NCBI GenBank assembly: GCA_036245525.1
Contig: BTPG01000004.1
Span: 216,618,778-216,682,777 of the forward strand
Length of the DNA: 64,000 bases
DNA from: Semisulcospira habei
Taxonomy: Eukaryota > Mollusca > Gastropoda > Semisulcospiridae
Reading direction: 5' to 3'
Positions 35,614-46,626 of this stretch are shown here, piece after piece. The notes beneath the pieces are model-generated. The model saw only the letters and a list, made by a program, of their open reading frames with translations. It was not told where the DNA came from and searched no databases. Both the position numbers and the translations under genes were made by a program. How positions within the stretch are numbered: position 1 is the first letter of the stretch; every line of letters begins with the position of its first letter.

Positions 35614-35826
35614 CGTTTGGGTTCTGTTTGTTGTATTCCGGCAGACAAGGAGTTAACACATTCGAAATTTGCCGCACAGCTGGAATGTTTGGAATGTAAT
35701 TATGCGATCTGTTCCAGTGCGGGCTTTGGTTGCTACCAAATGAATAAATAAATAAACCAACAAACAGGGTTTCCCATGTTGTCTTCCCTCACATAAGACT
35801 TATGCAGGGCTTCGAGCCCACGTCTT

Positions 35827-35884
35827 CGGGCCCACGACGGCCGCAGTGGGCTCGCGCACAGCCGTGCGGCCGTCGTGGGCCCGA
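35827..35884. mobile_element. palindrome family D (intron 2)
   Basis: CGGGCCCACGACGGCCGCAG and its mirror CGGCCGTCGTGGGCCCGA enclose a CGCGCACAGCCG centre. Other copies lie at 49137-49206 and 59798-60196. Confidence 0.78.
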
Positions 35885-36022
35885 GGACCTTTGCGTACTT
35901 GGCGTCTTACCCTCCCATTCTGCAAACCATTTGACTGGGCACACGTAATAGAGGTCTTTTGCTGCACCCTGGAACTCTTCTACTTACACGTGAAAAGAAG
36001 AGCAGACATGGCTTTCACTTTA

Positions 36023-36203
36023 CGACCTTCAGACTTGATAAGGCGACCTTCAGACTTGATAAGTTGAAGTGAGTCCTTGTGTGCGATGTTTGTCCTTGTG
36101 TGCGACCTTCAGACTTGATAAGTTGAAGCGAGTCCTTGTGTGCGATGTTTGTCCTTGTGTGCGACCTTCAGACTTGATAAGTTGAAGTGAGTCCTGGTGT
36201 GCG
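36023..36203. repeat. tandem repeat, unit about 59 bp
   Basis: Units begin GCGACCTTCAGACTTGATAA and include GTTGAAGTGAGTCCTTGTGT and GCGATGTTTGTCCTTGTGT; about three copies plus a short leading piece. Confidence 0.88.
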
Positions 36204-36269
36204 GAATTGTTGCCAGATATAGTAGAACAGCATCAGGAGCGGACCCAGAGGTTGCTGTGTGGACGGCGG

Positions 36270-36540
36270 GCGGCTGTGCCTCGAACAAAACTGCTTCGCG
36301 TTATTCATTTTGCGCTTGATTACGGTGTTCAGACAGAACACATGAAAAGCAGACGACTGCATACCACTGTCGACTTGGCGCGTAGATTTCGTCTGACCAT
36401 GAAGACATCAGTGCTTTGTATAAGTTAACCGTGCATATTACTAGACCACGCATATTGCGGGAAAATGCCAACAGGTTTATTTCTTTAGTTCTTTTCTCAG
36501 GTTGTCGATGTTGTCGCCAGTTGTCTTATCGTCAATTTCA
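36270..36540. repeat. interspersed repeat, uninterrupted copy
   Basis: Contains ATTCATTTTGCGCTTGATTA, CGGTGTTCAGACAGAAC, CACTGTCGACTTGGCGCG and TTCTCAGGTTGTCG. The same sequence is split in two at 50355-50440 and 52165-52310, so this copy shows the state before that insertion. Confidence 0.65.
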
Positions 36541-36892
36541 ATAGTGTGGCGACGTTTGCTGACGACGGTTCTTCGTTCGCGTGTGTGTGGACATAACTTT
36601 CGAGCGTTCGTACACACTAAGAAATCAGTATTTCATTACTACTGTACATAAGGAGTTTGGTAATGTTGCAGTGTAAGCATATTTCGCGTTTCCGTTTTGA
36701 AAAATGCAGGTATCATCAAGATTGAATCTTCTTCGAGTGCAAAGGATTTTGGGAAGAAAAATATATCAAGCTAATTCATGAATAAAAATGTCCTTACCAT
36801 ACAATATATCAATACATGTGTCAAAGAAGGGAAAACTTAATGGAGTGGGTACATACAAATATGTACCTACTCACGTGTATGTGTACATGCAC

Positions 36893-36911
36893 ACACACAA
36901 ACACACACACG

Positions 36912-36989
<78 letters not shown>

Positions 36990-37007
36990 ATCACACACAC
37001 ACACCAG
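36893..37007. repeat. (AC)n microsatellite
   Basis: A long AC array with a few interruptions (ACGCAC, ACCATCAC). Confidence 0.92.
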
Positions 37008-37112
37008 CGTGACACGCATATCCGATAGCAAAGCAAGGTCATCTGGGTTTAAGTATTTCGTGTTCAGTGTGATTAGTGTCAATGGCTACAATGATGCTCT
37101 GATGGACACTGG

Positions 37113-37423
37113 TTGGTTAGTTCGGGTTTAACGTCCACGACACCGAAGTGATAATGGACGGCCCTGATGGGCAGGTTATGGAGGATAGGGAAATCTATTA
37201 CCTATGGAGTACGACCTGAGCACTGATCAACTCAGGCGCACTCCAACTGTGCCACTTTGATTTACCAGGACCTTTCAACATACATGCTATTGAACGAGCC
37301 CGTCTTTTCCCCCTGGATTGCGAGTCCAGCTCACGGGGCGGAGCGGGGATTCGAACCCACGACACGGCGATTCCCTTCGCTCTCCTGCTCCGACGCTTAA
37401 CCGCCTGTTCTATTTCGGACTCT
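37113..37423 (-). mobile_element. tRNA-derived SINE family 1 (intron 2)
   Basis: 311 bp on the minus strand, flanked by the perfect 15-bp duplication TCTGATGGACACTGG (37098-37112 and 37424-37438). Head AGTCCGAAATAGAACAGGCG, B box GGTTCGAATCC, 3' end GGACGTTAAACCCGAACTAA. Confidence 0.93.
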
Positions 37424-37689
37424 TCTGATGGACACTGGTGCATGTCCACAAACACTACCTCAGAAAACAAAGGTTGCTGTAACTGGCGACCCGTCACGGG
37501 ATTAGGGGATTAGCAGTCACAGCATGTCCATCACTATCAAACGACTCTATCATGTGTCCTCATCCGATCAACAGATGAAACAAGCCTGACTTCTCGCTTT
37601 TAGATTGGATAATTGCCTCAGCGGTCGTGTCCTCAAGCGTATACTTAAACCAGATGACAGCTCTGTCAGAGGGTGTAATGAAAGAATAT

Positions 37690-37930
37690 TAATAGAGTAG
37701 TTACAAAAAATTCCACACACAAAAAAAAATATATATATATATATATAAATTTAAAAAAATAAATAAATAAAATAAAATAAATGAAATAATAATAATAATA
37801 ATAATAACAATCAAAATAAATAAATAAATAAATAAAATACATTAAAAAATAAATAAATAAATAAATAAATAAAATAAAAATTTATTTCAGGGCTGACGTG
37901 GGGTTGGGGGGGGGGGGGTACGCGTGCCCC
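37690..37930. repeat. A/T-rich simple repeats and G-run
   Basis: AT, AAAT and AAT runs followed by a G-run (about 37908-37918) and further G-runs at 38012-38035. Confidence 0.85.
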
Positions 37931-38160
37931 AGGACCCCAGGATTCGCCACTGATTATGAAAACAGATGTACGGTGATAGTCATCTTTGTGTGTGTTCTAG
38001 TGTGTGTGTGTGGGGGGGGGGGGCGGGGGGGGGGGAGTAGGGGAGCACTACCTTTGAACTTTATCTAGTGCGGTCTTCCTGACGCCTGCATTTGGTACAT
38101 AATCCTCATAGAACAGCTGTCAAGTTTCAGAATTTGTCCTTGTGGCTCGAGTTAAGATGT

Positions 38161-38253
38161 TTAACCATTTTGGCTGTCGGTAGCGATTTTAGGTCGAGGT
38201 GATTCATGCAGGAATCACCTCGACTACATCCGCTACCGACAGCCAAAGGGTTA
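38161..38253. mobile_element. hairpin MITE family C (just before exon 3)
   Basis: TTAACCATTTTGGCTGTCGG TAGCG is mirrored by CGCTACCGACAGCCAAAGG GTTA, with centre GATTCATGCAGGAATC. It ends about 55 bp upstream of exon 3. Confidence 0.82.
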
Positions 38254-38308
38254 CCATTCTTTGCCGTCAATTTCATACATTATGTAACAGTATGCATTTT
38301 TCTTCCAG

Positions 38309-38388
38309 TGATAACCGACTACTCAGCGACTTTCTACGTGTCGGGGATCCCAGTGGGTGAAGAAGGAAATCGACTTCTGCACGATGCC
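38309..38388 (+). CDS. host gene exon 3: repeated module copy 1, part 1
   Basis: Acceptor TGCATTTTTCTTCCAG, donor GCC|GTGAGT, phase 1 to 0. It encodes VITDYSATFYVSGIPVG and NRLLHDA: a beta-strand-like segment then the start of a helix. It is matched in length (80 nt against 83), phases and pattern (Y..xFxxxGI) by exon 6. Confidence 0.72.
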
Positions 38389-38527
38389 GTGAGTAGTATA
38401 GCTGTTTATCAGTACTCTAAAACCCGTTTGGAGTAGCCAGGTGTTTTTGTTTGCAAGAAAACTGTGGTCTTATACGGATGCAACAGTGCAACGGTCATAG
38501 TCCGATTTGCACGGCTAAAACGTCCGA

Positions 38528-38717
38528 TTTACCCAATTAGCCCCGAGTCCCTGCAGCTGGAGATGGATTGACCATGATAATTCCAAGGCTCCAAGCTAAT
38601 CTGGCACTACCCTTGGATTATCATGGTCACTCCATCCCCTGCAACTGGTACATAATCGTTAGGCAACACCGGTCTCACAAATTTGAGAAATGGGACCTTG
38701 AGGCTAAAAGGGTTAAT
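38528..38717. mobile_element. hairpin MITE family A with centre deletion
   Basis: GGAGATGGATTGACCATGAT at the left; the left stem next to the loop is missing, leaving CCAAGGCTCCAAGCTAATCT. The right shoulder ends GAGGCTAAAAGGGTTAA. Confidence 0.75.
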
Positions 38718-38738
38718 GTAACATAGGCAGCTTTCAGT

Positions 38739-38788
38739 CAATTATGGCAGGACATTTGACCTGCAGGTCAAATGTCCTGCCATGATTG
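38739..38788. repeat. 50-bp palindrome
   Basis: CAATTATGGCAGGACATTTG mirrored by CAAATGTCCTGCCATGATTG around ACCTGCAGGT. One arm mismatch. Confidence 0.85.
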
Positions 38789-39887
38789 CCTCGAAGCGGC
38801 CTTTGTGCGATCCCTTTTCTGTTGTCTTGGACTCTATATTATACATAGCACATGTAGCAGTCCAAGTCTACATTGCAGGCAGTGACCACATGCGAAACAC
38901 TATCTTATGTGTACATCTATTGCTATTGCTGGTCCGTTGTCATCAGCCATTCTTTGCCCTTCCCACCGTTTTGCGCACGACACTTGCGCCTCAAGTTGTT
39001 TTCTTCTGGATCCATGGAATCAAAGACGGTACATTATAAGACAAAGCACTCGGCCCGAGAGTACGAGGACGCGTTTTGAGAGTTATTTCCCTTATAAACC
39101 TGTTGCGACGGCTGACCGAGCAAAGCGAAGCATGGGGGAGACTCGCAAAGCAATTTCTTTCTCAAACGCAACAAGCGATTTGTATCGGCATATCAAACTT
39201 CCGCTTTTGCAAGGAAGAAAAAAGGTAAGCTAATCACTTTTAGCTCTTATAGTTTTTGCATACACTTACGACTAGAGAATAATTAAATGGCGTACAGGAT
39301 CAGTGGTCTATTTCAGACAGAGAGAGAAAAAAAAATCGATTTTGAGATAGGTCGGGTGACGGGCGATACGCAAGCATAGGTCTCCCATGTGACGAAGGTA
39401 CATGAGTGATATGTGAACGGATAGCCGTTAAAAATATCTTTTGATTATCTTTGGGTTTGAACCTGGGAATTTCTCCGTTCGTTTCTTCTCTGACACGCTT
39501 GGCACCTTTTTGGTCTGAAGTGGAAAACAGGTCTGAATGCAGTTAGACCCTAGCTCTCCACGAACTCCAAAAAATGTTATCAGTTGGAAAGTGATCTAAC
39601 AAACATTTAGATCCAAAGAAATTATACTTTCTTAGTATTTTCTTTCAAATGTAGAAGTGATCCATCTGAATAGTTCTCCTCTCCACTAATGTTGGATTAA
39701 CGCAAGAGATAGATCTGATCGTTTGTGCCGCTTGTGCACAGCTAATATTATGTGGGGGGTGGGGGGTTGTGGGGGGGGGGGAACTTTGCAACCTGAACTA
39801 TTCTCATGAACTAGGACTACAGATTAAAGCGTTTAGGTGATGTTTTAATACTTCAGTTTCATTATGTGTTTGTTATTTTCTCAACAG

Positions 39888-40142
39888 ATGTAAGAAATAA
39901 GTGCAGAACACTTCAAGGGAAGATTTGTTGAGACTGCCACATGCAGAGCTGCATTCACGGGCCTACAGGCTAAGTAGTGTCCATTTTGAAGACAGTCAGT
40001 TTACGTGTGTCACTAGGCACAGTCTGTTGTGGGATGTTGTGCCAACTTCGTTTTCTATGCCCAACCCACCCCCAAAAGTGACGGCAAAGAGACAGCCACC
40101 CAGGAAGAGGGATCCTGCTACACGTGTCACTTCAGCCAGGTA
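39888..40142 (+). pseudogene. THAP-type zinc finger fragment
   Basis: Acceptor TATTTTCTCAACAG precedes a frame that hits a stop after four codons and is then open: VQNTSREDLLRLPHAELHSR, AYRLSSVHFEDSQFTC, SLLWDVVPTSFSMPNPPP, ending at donor CCAG|GTAATT. YRL.S.HFEDSQF and W..VPT.F.MPNPPP are the second half of a THAP (C2CH) DNA-binding domain of the kind in transposon-derived P52rIPK/THAP-like proteins. The first zinc-ligand half was not found. A possible following piece (RKQAFKRNLKTGRNRLY, 40965-41015) is basic and helical-looking. Probably a transposon remnant in intron 3. Confidence 0.5.
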
Positions 40143-40287
40143 ATTTACATAAATAAATAAATTGTTAATGTAATACGTAAACGTAAAACTCTCAAATAGG
40201 TAAGTTTACCTCCCTACAAAAGAAAACAAAAACAAACAAAGAACAACAGCACAAGAGATGAGAGATTTTTTTTTTAGAACTGTAATA

Positions 40288-40383
40288 TTAACCCTTTGCG
40301 TGTCGGTAGCGGTCTTAGCTGCGAATGATGATTCCTGTAGGAATCATCGCGACAAAAACCCCTACCGACACGCAAAGGGTTAA
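40288..40383. mobile_element. hairpin MITE family C, complete
   Basis: TTAACCCTTTGCGTGTCGGT at the left is exactly mirrored by ACCGACACGCAAAGGGTTAA at the right; the inner hairpin is ATGATTCCTGTAGGAATCAT. This is the cleanest example of the TTAACCC...GGGTTAA design. Confidence 0.9.
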
Positions 40384-41258
40384 AACTTTTTATCATTAAA
40401 TTCAGTCGGACATGCAGAATTGACATTCTTATGATTTTTCGATGACAAATGTTTGTTTTGTCTTGATGTGTGAGTGTGTGTGTACGTGCGCGCGCGCGTG
40501 TGTAAGTCAGTTACATAAAAAAATAACAGGAACTGATTGTTTTGAATTGTTGATTTGAGTAAAGGTGTGGTGGTTTTTCAGTATATCATAAAATGATTTA
40601 ATGGGTGGTCGCTTTTATGTGTGCAGAGAAGGCCAGTGGAGAAACCAACACTGACGTGAGGGGACTGAACAGCAGCAAACAGGGGCGGGAGTTGGGGTGT
40701 GGGGTGTGTGGGCGAGGATTACTTTTTGTTTCCCAGGGTCACCCTGAGCCCTGTTGTTTGCTATGTCGGCGAGAGGTGAGAGTCGTACTCCTCTCTCTGT
40801 TGTCTGATTTTTCGGCCACTGGCAGTAAGGTTTAGTCGGGAGGTCTTTTTGCATCAGGTCGAATGACCCAAACAAAAAGTTGCAACATCCCCCTCACCCC
40901 TCCAGGTAACGGATCCGCCGCCCCTCACAAGAGGTGGTCAAGCCAACAATTTACAAGAAAGCAGGCTTTCAAGAGGAATCTGAAAACTGGGCGCAACAGA
41001 CTGTACCACCAGAAGGAATATAAGCTGCAGGAGAAAGACGATTACAAAAAAACCCAAAAACAACAACAAACAACAACAACAACAACAAACAAACAAACAA
41101 AAAAACAAAAAAAAAAAAAAAAGAAAAAGAAAAGAAAGAAAAGAAGTCATTAACACTGAAAGAAAGATGAACAGTAAAGAATTTGTTTTATTTAAAAAGC
41201 CCAAATCAGTTCCTAGTCGTATTATTGAGAAGTAAATTACTCATCAAACATACGGTTC

Positions 41259-41261
<3 letters not shown>

Positions 41262-41326
<65 letters not shown>
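41262..41326. repeat. (GT)n microsatellite
   Basis: About 32 GT units; a smaller GT/GC tract is at 41846-41890. Confidence 0.92.
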
Positions 41327-41329
<3 letters not shown>

Positions 41330-42456
41330 GGGGAAGGAGGGAGGGGGATTTGGAGATGGAGAGTGGTAAGGACTAGGTGGGGGTTGGAGAACATATTGGT
41401 GATGTCTGGTTTATCAGTTTACTGGTAATAACGTTCATTTGAAACTGATGGTATCGTCTGCTGTAAGTCATTATCAATAATCAAGTTGACCTACTATTTA
41501 ATGGATGATGCATAATTTTGACTTAAATTTGCATGCGTTTATAAACGTTGAGTGGAGGGAGGAATGAGGAGGAGGAGGAGGAGAAAGAACAAGTCATTGG
41601 TGATAATTTCTCATGAATCTTCTTGTGCATGCACCGCTAAGTACTGTTTACAGTTACTGGGGTGGTATGCACAAGGGGGTTAATACGGCCTGTGCGTATA
41701 ATCATTGTTTGGCTTTGTTGACAGATTGGTGGTAATACCTATTGCAAGTTGAAAATATATGAATACTGACCAGAATAACTAATCATGTGATATTGTAAAC
41801 AAACAAACAAACAAATGGTAACTTTTTAAAATCCAAAGTTGGTGGTTTGTGTGTGTGCGCGCGCGTGTGTGTGTGTGTGTGTGTGTGTTGTGTATGTGCG
41901 TGCATGCTATACATCAACCTATTCTTACAGCAACAAGGAAGTGCCTGATTTATTTGATATATCTTGTTTTTCTCTTGCACATGTTAATTTACTACTTTTC
42001 ACAAGAAAATCTTTAAATTAAAGGTAGCAAAATTCAGAGAAAAATATCTTAGAATCATAGCTCTTTTAAGAAAAGTAATAATATTTTTAAAAAAATGAAA
42101 ACAATCAGTCCTCTGCAATGCACGGACATAGCACATGCATATGCTGAGTTCCCCTTCAGAAAGCTCAGCGACACAACACGAGTAAGCGAAGGGACTGAAC
42201 CCTGACACTGACCTCGCTTTTTTCAGTAAGCCTTATGAAGGAGTGATCTGTCTTATAATGTATTGTCTTTGATGGAATTACGCGAATACAAGAATGTTAT
42301 GCCGTGATGACCTACTATACTGACGAGAAAAAGACATGTGACATACTTCACGTCACTTCAGTGTTTCCGATGACGCGACTATGATGTCGCATTTCATTTA
42401 GCTCGTCAGAATACGATTTCTGTACGGCAGATAAAATTATGTCCTTTACATGTTGG

Positions 42457-42670
42457 TTAACCCTCTTGACCCCAAGGTCCCATTTCCCAAATTTTGGAGT
42501 TGTCACCTGATAACTATGTGCCAGCTGCAGGAGACGGATGGAACCGTGATAATTCAAGGGTAGTGCCAGATTAGCTTGGCGCCTAAAGGCGCCAAGCTAA
42601 TCTGGCACTACCCTTGAATTATTACGGTCCATCCATCTCCTGCGGCAGGGTCTTGGGGCTAAATGGGTTA
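42457..42670. mobile_element. hairpin MITE family A, near-perfect, GATTAG type
   Basis: TTAACCCTCTTGACCCCAAG at the left and TCTTGGGGCTAAATGGGTTA at the right. The stem around GGCGCCTAAAGGCGCC has arms of about 45 bp with almost no mismatch. Confidence 0.88.
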
Positions 42671-43006
42671 GCCGATGTCGTTTTTACCTATCTGCTGAAT
42701 CGCTTGGTTGCATCCCTGGTCTTACAAGACAGGTGCTCAGAAAGAGAAGTTTTCATATTCGTCTTCATCATTATAATGTGGTAAGCCCGTCTTGGATGGA
42801 AGGCAAACAGTGTCGCCTGTCATTAAAGACCATCATTTAGGTGATGGCTACCGCCACATGAACGATTGTCTTTAATAAGAGGATAGGAGCGATTCGCTCA
42901 TACATGGCGTACGATAGCAAAACACTTAGCATATTTTATGACATGCTTCACTACGTAATATTCATGAGCAATAATTATACAGTCAGAATGGACTACTTCG
43001 CTTGCA

Positions 43007-43199
43007 TTAAACCACTGAGCCCCGCCGCACTACAGCAGGAGATGGATCGTCCATGATAGTTCAAGAGTAGTGCCAGATCAGCTTGGCGCGTTATTCGCCA
43101 AGATAATCTGGCACTAACCTTGAATTATCATGGTTAATCCATCTCCTGCAACTGGTAAATAGTCCTTAAGTGACACCTCTTGGTGTAAACTGGGGTTAA
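43007..43199. mobile_element. hairpin MITE family A, partly decayed
   Basis: TTAAACCACTGAGCCCCGCC at the left, GTAAACTGGGGTTAA at the right; stem around GGCGCGTTATTCGCC with several arm mismatches. It ends about 250 bp upstream of exon 4. Confidence 0.78.
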
Positions 43200-43452
43200 T
43201 ATGTCTTATGACTGACAAAATTTAGTCGGAATGAAAGCCAAACCCATGCCAATTTCTCGATTTGTTTTCTTTTTTCCTCTTGTGGGAAGCGCCCGATTTC
43301 ATCAGATTGAAGGTTTTTGCACTGTGTGACGTTTTTACGTCAAATTGCTCTCATATTATTTTTATTCTTGAATGTATCTGATATTTTCCCCCCACTGCCT
43401 TCTTCCTTATTATTTCTCACGTTTTTCTGTGTGTGCTTGTTGTCTTCATCAG

Positions 43453-43508
43453 ATCAGGGCTGCGATTGGCTCAGCAGCATCGGATTTGATAACAGAAATC
43501 TACAATGA
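43453..43508 (+). CDS. host gene exon 4: repeated module copy 1, part 2
   Basis: Acceptor TTGTCTTCATCAG, donor GA|GTGAGT, phase 0 to 2, 56 nt. It encodes IRAAIGSAASDLITEIYN, continuing the helix of exon 3. Exon 7 has the same length and phases. The intron before it is about 5 kb and filled with MITEs, a SINE-rich stretch and a THAP fragment. Confidence 0.72.
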
Positions 43509-43659
43509 GTGAGTATTTGATTTTGTATACGCTACGTTTTTCATTGTTTCTTATCGGTTGTTTGCTACATTCACTTGGATCCGTATGTGAGCATGTAACA
43601 ACACGGGTACAAATTCCTGTTTAATTGTTGATGACAGTAAGGCACAATGGCGATACAAT

Positions 43660-43730
43660 ATCCATCCATCCATCCATCACCCACCCATCCATCACCCACC
43701 CATCCACCCACCCACCCACCAATCCATCCA
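43660..43730. repeat. (CCAT)/(CCAC) simple repeat
   Basis: ATCCATCCATCCATC and CACCCACCCACC units in intron 4. Confidence 0.88.
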
Positions 43731-43842
43731 TCTACTCTTATAGTTAGTTTTGAGAAGTGCTACTGTACATACAGTGGTCTTAGCCGCAGCCATTTTATGC
43801 CTGTTATCTTTATGTTATTGAGATGGTGTGCTTTCCTTACAG

Positions 43843-43997
43843 AGGGGCTTGCGCGGAGGTTCATTTAGAGGTCAAGCTGAACGGGAGCGCGAGCAATGCA
43901 GACGTTGCCATCCACAAAATGGAAGAAAACGGCATCAGCATTCCAAGTCTGAACCAAAGTCCTTTCACCGTGTCCTCCACTGATGAGGCGTGTCCAG
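43843..43997 (+). CDS. host gene exon 5: repeated module copy 1, part 3
   Basis: Acceptor TGCTTTCCTTACAG, donor CCAG|GTATGT, phase 2 to 1. It encodes GACAEVHLEVKLNGSASN, then VAIHKMEENGISIPSLN and ends STDEACP. The CA.V.L strand is shared with exon 8 (PCAKVYLYASAN), and both copies end in a cysteine. Confidence 0.75.
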
Positions 43998-44086
43998 GTA
44001 TGTGAGCTGCTACGCCTGAATGGTGTCCCGCACCTTTTACTGGGGTACTCCTCACTCGGGGAGTACACCACAAGTACACTTTTACT

Positions 44087-44219
44087 GTACTCCTCAGATA
44101 GACCCACTCGGGGAATGCGCCACAAGTACACTTCTATTCAAATGAGATGCTAAAGCATCTCATTTGAATAGAAGTGTACTTGCGACGTACTCCCCGATTG
44201 GGTCTATCTGGGGAGTACT
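44087..44219. mobile_element. 133-bp foldback element (intron 5)
   Basis: GTACTCCTCAGATAGACCCA is mirrored by TGGGTCTATCTGGGGAGTAC; the centre ATGAGATGCTAAAGCATCTCAT has perfect arms. A partial third arm copy (GTACTCCTCACTCGGGGAGT) precedes it at 44045. Confidence 0.82.
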
Positions 44220-44459
44220 CCCGCAAACAGCATGACAATGTCATAAAATTGATTTTAGATTGAACAGCTGTCTCTAATGGGGTTTCTGTGCATTTATCGT
44301 AAATATCTCTTGTGTAAAATTAGTTCAAAATTGAATACACTTATGCAAAATAGAAAGCCAAAACATCTATGTACTTTGTCTGAGCCGTCTCCTCCAAAGA
44401 TGATGCATACCTAGGAATGCAATATGCAGCGATGGATGGATGGACGAATGGATGGACAG

Positions 44460-44930
44460 ACGGACTGACTGACTGACTTACTCACTTACTTGATGTTTTT
44501 CATTCTTGAAGTTTGACTGCGGATTGATCGATTGGCTGGCTGACTGACGGACTGGATAGTTGGTTTATGCTTAGTCCGGAGTTTAGCTGCAACGGCACCG
44601 GAGTGATAATGGACGGTCCTGACGGGCGGGCTATGGGGGGGGGGGGGGGGGGGAGAGGGTCAGCTATTGCCTATGGAGTACGACCTGAACATTGATCAGT
44701 CGGCCGCACTGCAGCCGTGCCACTTTGATTTACCAGGACCTTTAACAGACATGCTATCTGAACAAGCCGGTCGTTTTGCCTGGACAACGGACTCGATATT
44801 CTTCATTCTTCAATGTTGACTGTGGATTGAATGATTGATTGATTGATTGATCGATTGATCGATTGATTGATTGATATGGATGGATGGATCGATCGATCGA
44901 TCGATTGACCGACTGACTAACCGACTGAAC
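44460..44930. repeat. tetranucleotide repeats around a SINE
   Basis: GACT, TGAT/CGAT and GGAT units (44460-44475, 44825-44915) lie on both sides of the SINE fragment at 44565-44795. Confidence 0.75.
44565..44795 (-). mobile_element. tRNA-derived SINE family 1, head lost
   Basis: Carries GGCACCGGAGTGATAATGGA and GTGCCACTTTGATTTACCAG, but stops after TTTGCCTGGACAACGGACTC, before the tRNA-like head. A G-run of about 18 bases (44636-44653) is expanded inside it. Confidence 0.8.
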
Positions 44931-44983
44931 ATAAAAGAGGACTTGAGGAAGTTCTCTGTAATCTTTCACTGTTTTCCTTCCAG

Positions 44984-45066
44984 TCCTGTACAACTATGAT
45001 ACACATTTCTTCATCATTGGCATCGACTACAACCAGTCCCTGCACAGGACCGCCCTTGAAGCCTTC
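44984..45066 (+). CDS. host gene exon 6: repeated module copy 2, part 1
   Basis: Acceptor CACTGTTTTCCTTCCAG, donor TTC|GTAAGT, phase 1 to 0. It encodes VLYNYDTHFFIIGIDYNQ and HRTALEAF, parallel to exon 3 (F..xGI, then a helix start). Confidence 0.77.
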
Positions 45067-45194
45067 GTAAGTAAAATGATTTAACTGATTGTTGACTCAA
45101 ACTGCATGAGAATGTCCGATGCCTTGAATTAAAACTTCCAGAAATTGTCATATGAACTCTTTTACTGCCGGGTCACAACATACAACACCCAAAT

Positions 45195-45260
45195 GCAAGA
45201 GGCATAGATCCTCATGAGCCCCTGCAGATGCGGGGGCTCATGAGGATCTATACCTCTTGC
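45195..45260. mobile_element. hairpin MITE family B (intron 6)
   Basis: GCAAGAGGCATAGATCCTCA paired with TGAGGATCTATACCTCTTGC around a GCAGATGC loop. Confidence 0.85.
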
Positions 45261-45551
45261 TGGTCGTCTGGAGGACGGGTTTGTCCGACACTGAATCTGC
45301 GAGGGTTTCATAGGCACTTGTTTCAGCCATTGACGGGAAAGGAGGAACTGGTAACGCACAGGTCTTACATGAGGAAAACAAAACTGCGAAGAAATAGTTT
45401 GAGTTTTTAATCAATTTAATGTTTGTTTATTTGCGCCGTGAGATGGCCTTAATCGCCTGCTTGGCTTTAAACCATAATAACTCACCAATGGTTTGTTTGT
45501 TTGTTTGTTGTTTCCTCTGTCTCGGTTGACACATGTATCTATTTCCCGCAG

Positions 45552-45607
45552 ATCGAGAGCGTTATTGGAAACACAGTTAACAAATGGGACATTGATGTAG
45601 ACCAATC
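45552..45607 (+). CDS. host gene exon 7: repeated module copy 2, part 2
   Basis: Acceptor CTATTTCCCGCAG, donor TC|GTAAGT, phase 0 to 2, 56 nt, identical in size and phase to exon 4. It encodes IESVIGNTVNKWDIDVDQ. Confidence 0.77.
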
Positions 45608-45705
45608 GTAAGTATTAAACATTCTCTTCGGCTTTTTTTTCTTCTTAAAACCATTGACCCCTTTATTGCTGGGAATAACTGAAAACGACCTAACTGCAAG
45701 AAACA

Positions 45706-45792
45706 CGTTTAGGGTTTAACGTCTTTTGTCCACCACGAAGGTGATTTCAAAGATGGGGCACCAAAAAGAGGTCTGTACAAATTTTGACCTCA
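45706..45792 (-). mobile_element. tRNA-derived SINE family 2, 3' part
   Basis: TTTAACGTCTTTTGTCCACC and GATTTCAAAGATGGGGCACC match the copy at 6688-6855; the tRNA-like head is missing. Confidence 0.72.
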
Positions 45793-45976
45793 GCTGGACC
45801 TAATGCACGAGACATAGACCCTCATCATACCTCACCAGCATACCTCCCCCTCATACCTCCCCCTCATAAAACCATTTTACGTGTGACGAAACTACCAAGC
45901 AACCTATAGGCCTACCTATCAACTAACTAACGAGCCAAACAAACAATAAAAAATGTACACTTTGTGATGGTGTCAG

Positions 45977-46182
45977 GGGCCCTTGTGCGAAAGTCTATCT
46001 GTACGCTTCCGCCAACGCCACCCAGGAGGTGGCCCTGAACGGCAGATTGGCCGGCCTGGAGACTCGAGGACCCGTCAATATCACCTTCCCGGTGGTCGGC
46101 ACGCGCACGCTGAATTTCACGTCTAAAGTGCTCCCAGCTTGCCAGCCTCCGCCAAACACCACCGAGTCACCATACTTCAACG
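45977..46182 (+). CDS. host gene exon 8: repeated module copy 2, part 3
   Basis: Acceptor GATGGTGTCAG (pyrimidine-poor), donor AACG|GTGAGT, phase 2 to 1, 206 nt. It encodes GPCAKVYLYASANATQEVAL, later VNITFPVVGTRTLNFTSKVL, then PACQPPPNTTESPYF. It starts like exon 5 and adds a longer, sequon-rich, proline-rich tail that forms the linker to the LDLa module. Confidence 0.78.
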
Positions 46183-46317
46183 GTGAGTGTATGCAGGGTG
46201 CGCCTCAAGATGTGTTGACTGTGATCTGTTGAGCAAAGGTAGTGCCTGATTGGCTTGGCGCCTGTAAAGGCGCCAAGCTAATCAGGCACTACCTTTCTCA
46301 CAAACTAGATAGGTGAG

Positions 46318-46592
46318 GCTAGCGCTGGTAGAACTGTACACATACCAAGGGGAATTACTCAGTGCTGGACAGACAAACAGTTAGATTCCCCTGCCCCCGT
46401 CTATCAGGCAACCAATTGCCAGCCCACAGAAAAATACGCAGGTATGGAACAAGACCATCATATGCATCCCCAAAAAGAATGCATCAGGTCACGCCTATAA
46501 CCCATGTCTTTAGGAGAAACACACATACACAAACAAGAAGGTGCACTACTAAAATTTAGTAGTGCACCTTCTTGTTTGTGTATGCGTGTTTC
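46318..46592. repeat. left large arm plus its own hairpin tip
   Basis: CATACCAAGGGGAATTACTC ... AAGAAGGTGCACTACTAAAA runs into a perfect mirror (TTTTAGTAGTGCACCTTCTT) at 46516-46592. The long arm matches the reverse complement of 48658-48905, with a 35-bp stretch (GTTGGCAGGAG side) present only in the right copy. Confidence 0.78.
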
Positions 46593-46626
46593 AGATAGGT
46601 GAGGCTAACGCTGGACCCGACCACAT

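Noticed and set aside
40605..40835. Open frame with two CxxC-like pairs (CGVCGRGLL, CCLLCRREV) suggesting a zinc finger
   Set aside because: It overlaps a plausible acceptor, but the spacing lacks the histidines or second pair of a known finger; most likely part of the THAP transposon remnant or chance.
44820..44915. Regulatory cluster of GATC/GATT sites
   Set aside because: It is simple tetranucleotide repeat sequence.
38309..46182. Calling the duplicated module a SEA domain
   Set aside because: The order of strand and helix is compatible, but the GSVVV-type cleavage motif and other diagnostic residues are not visible.
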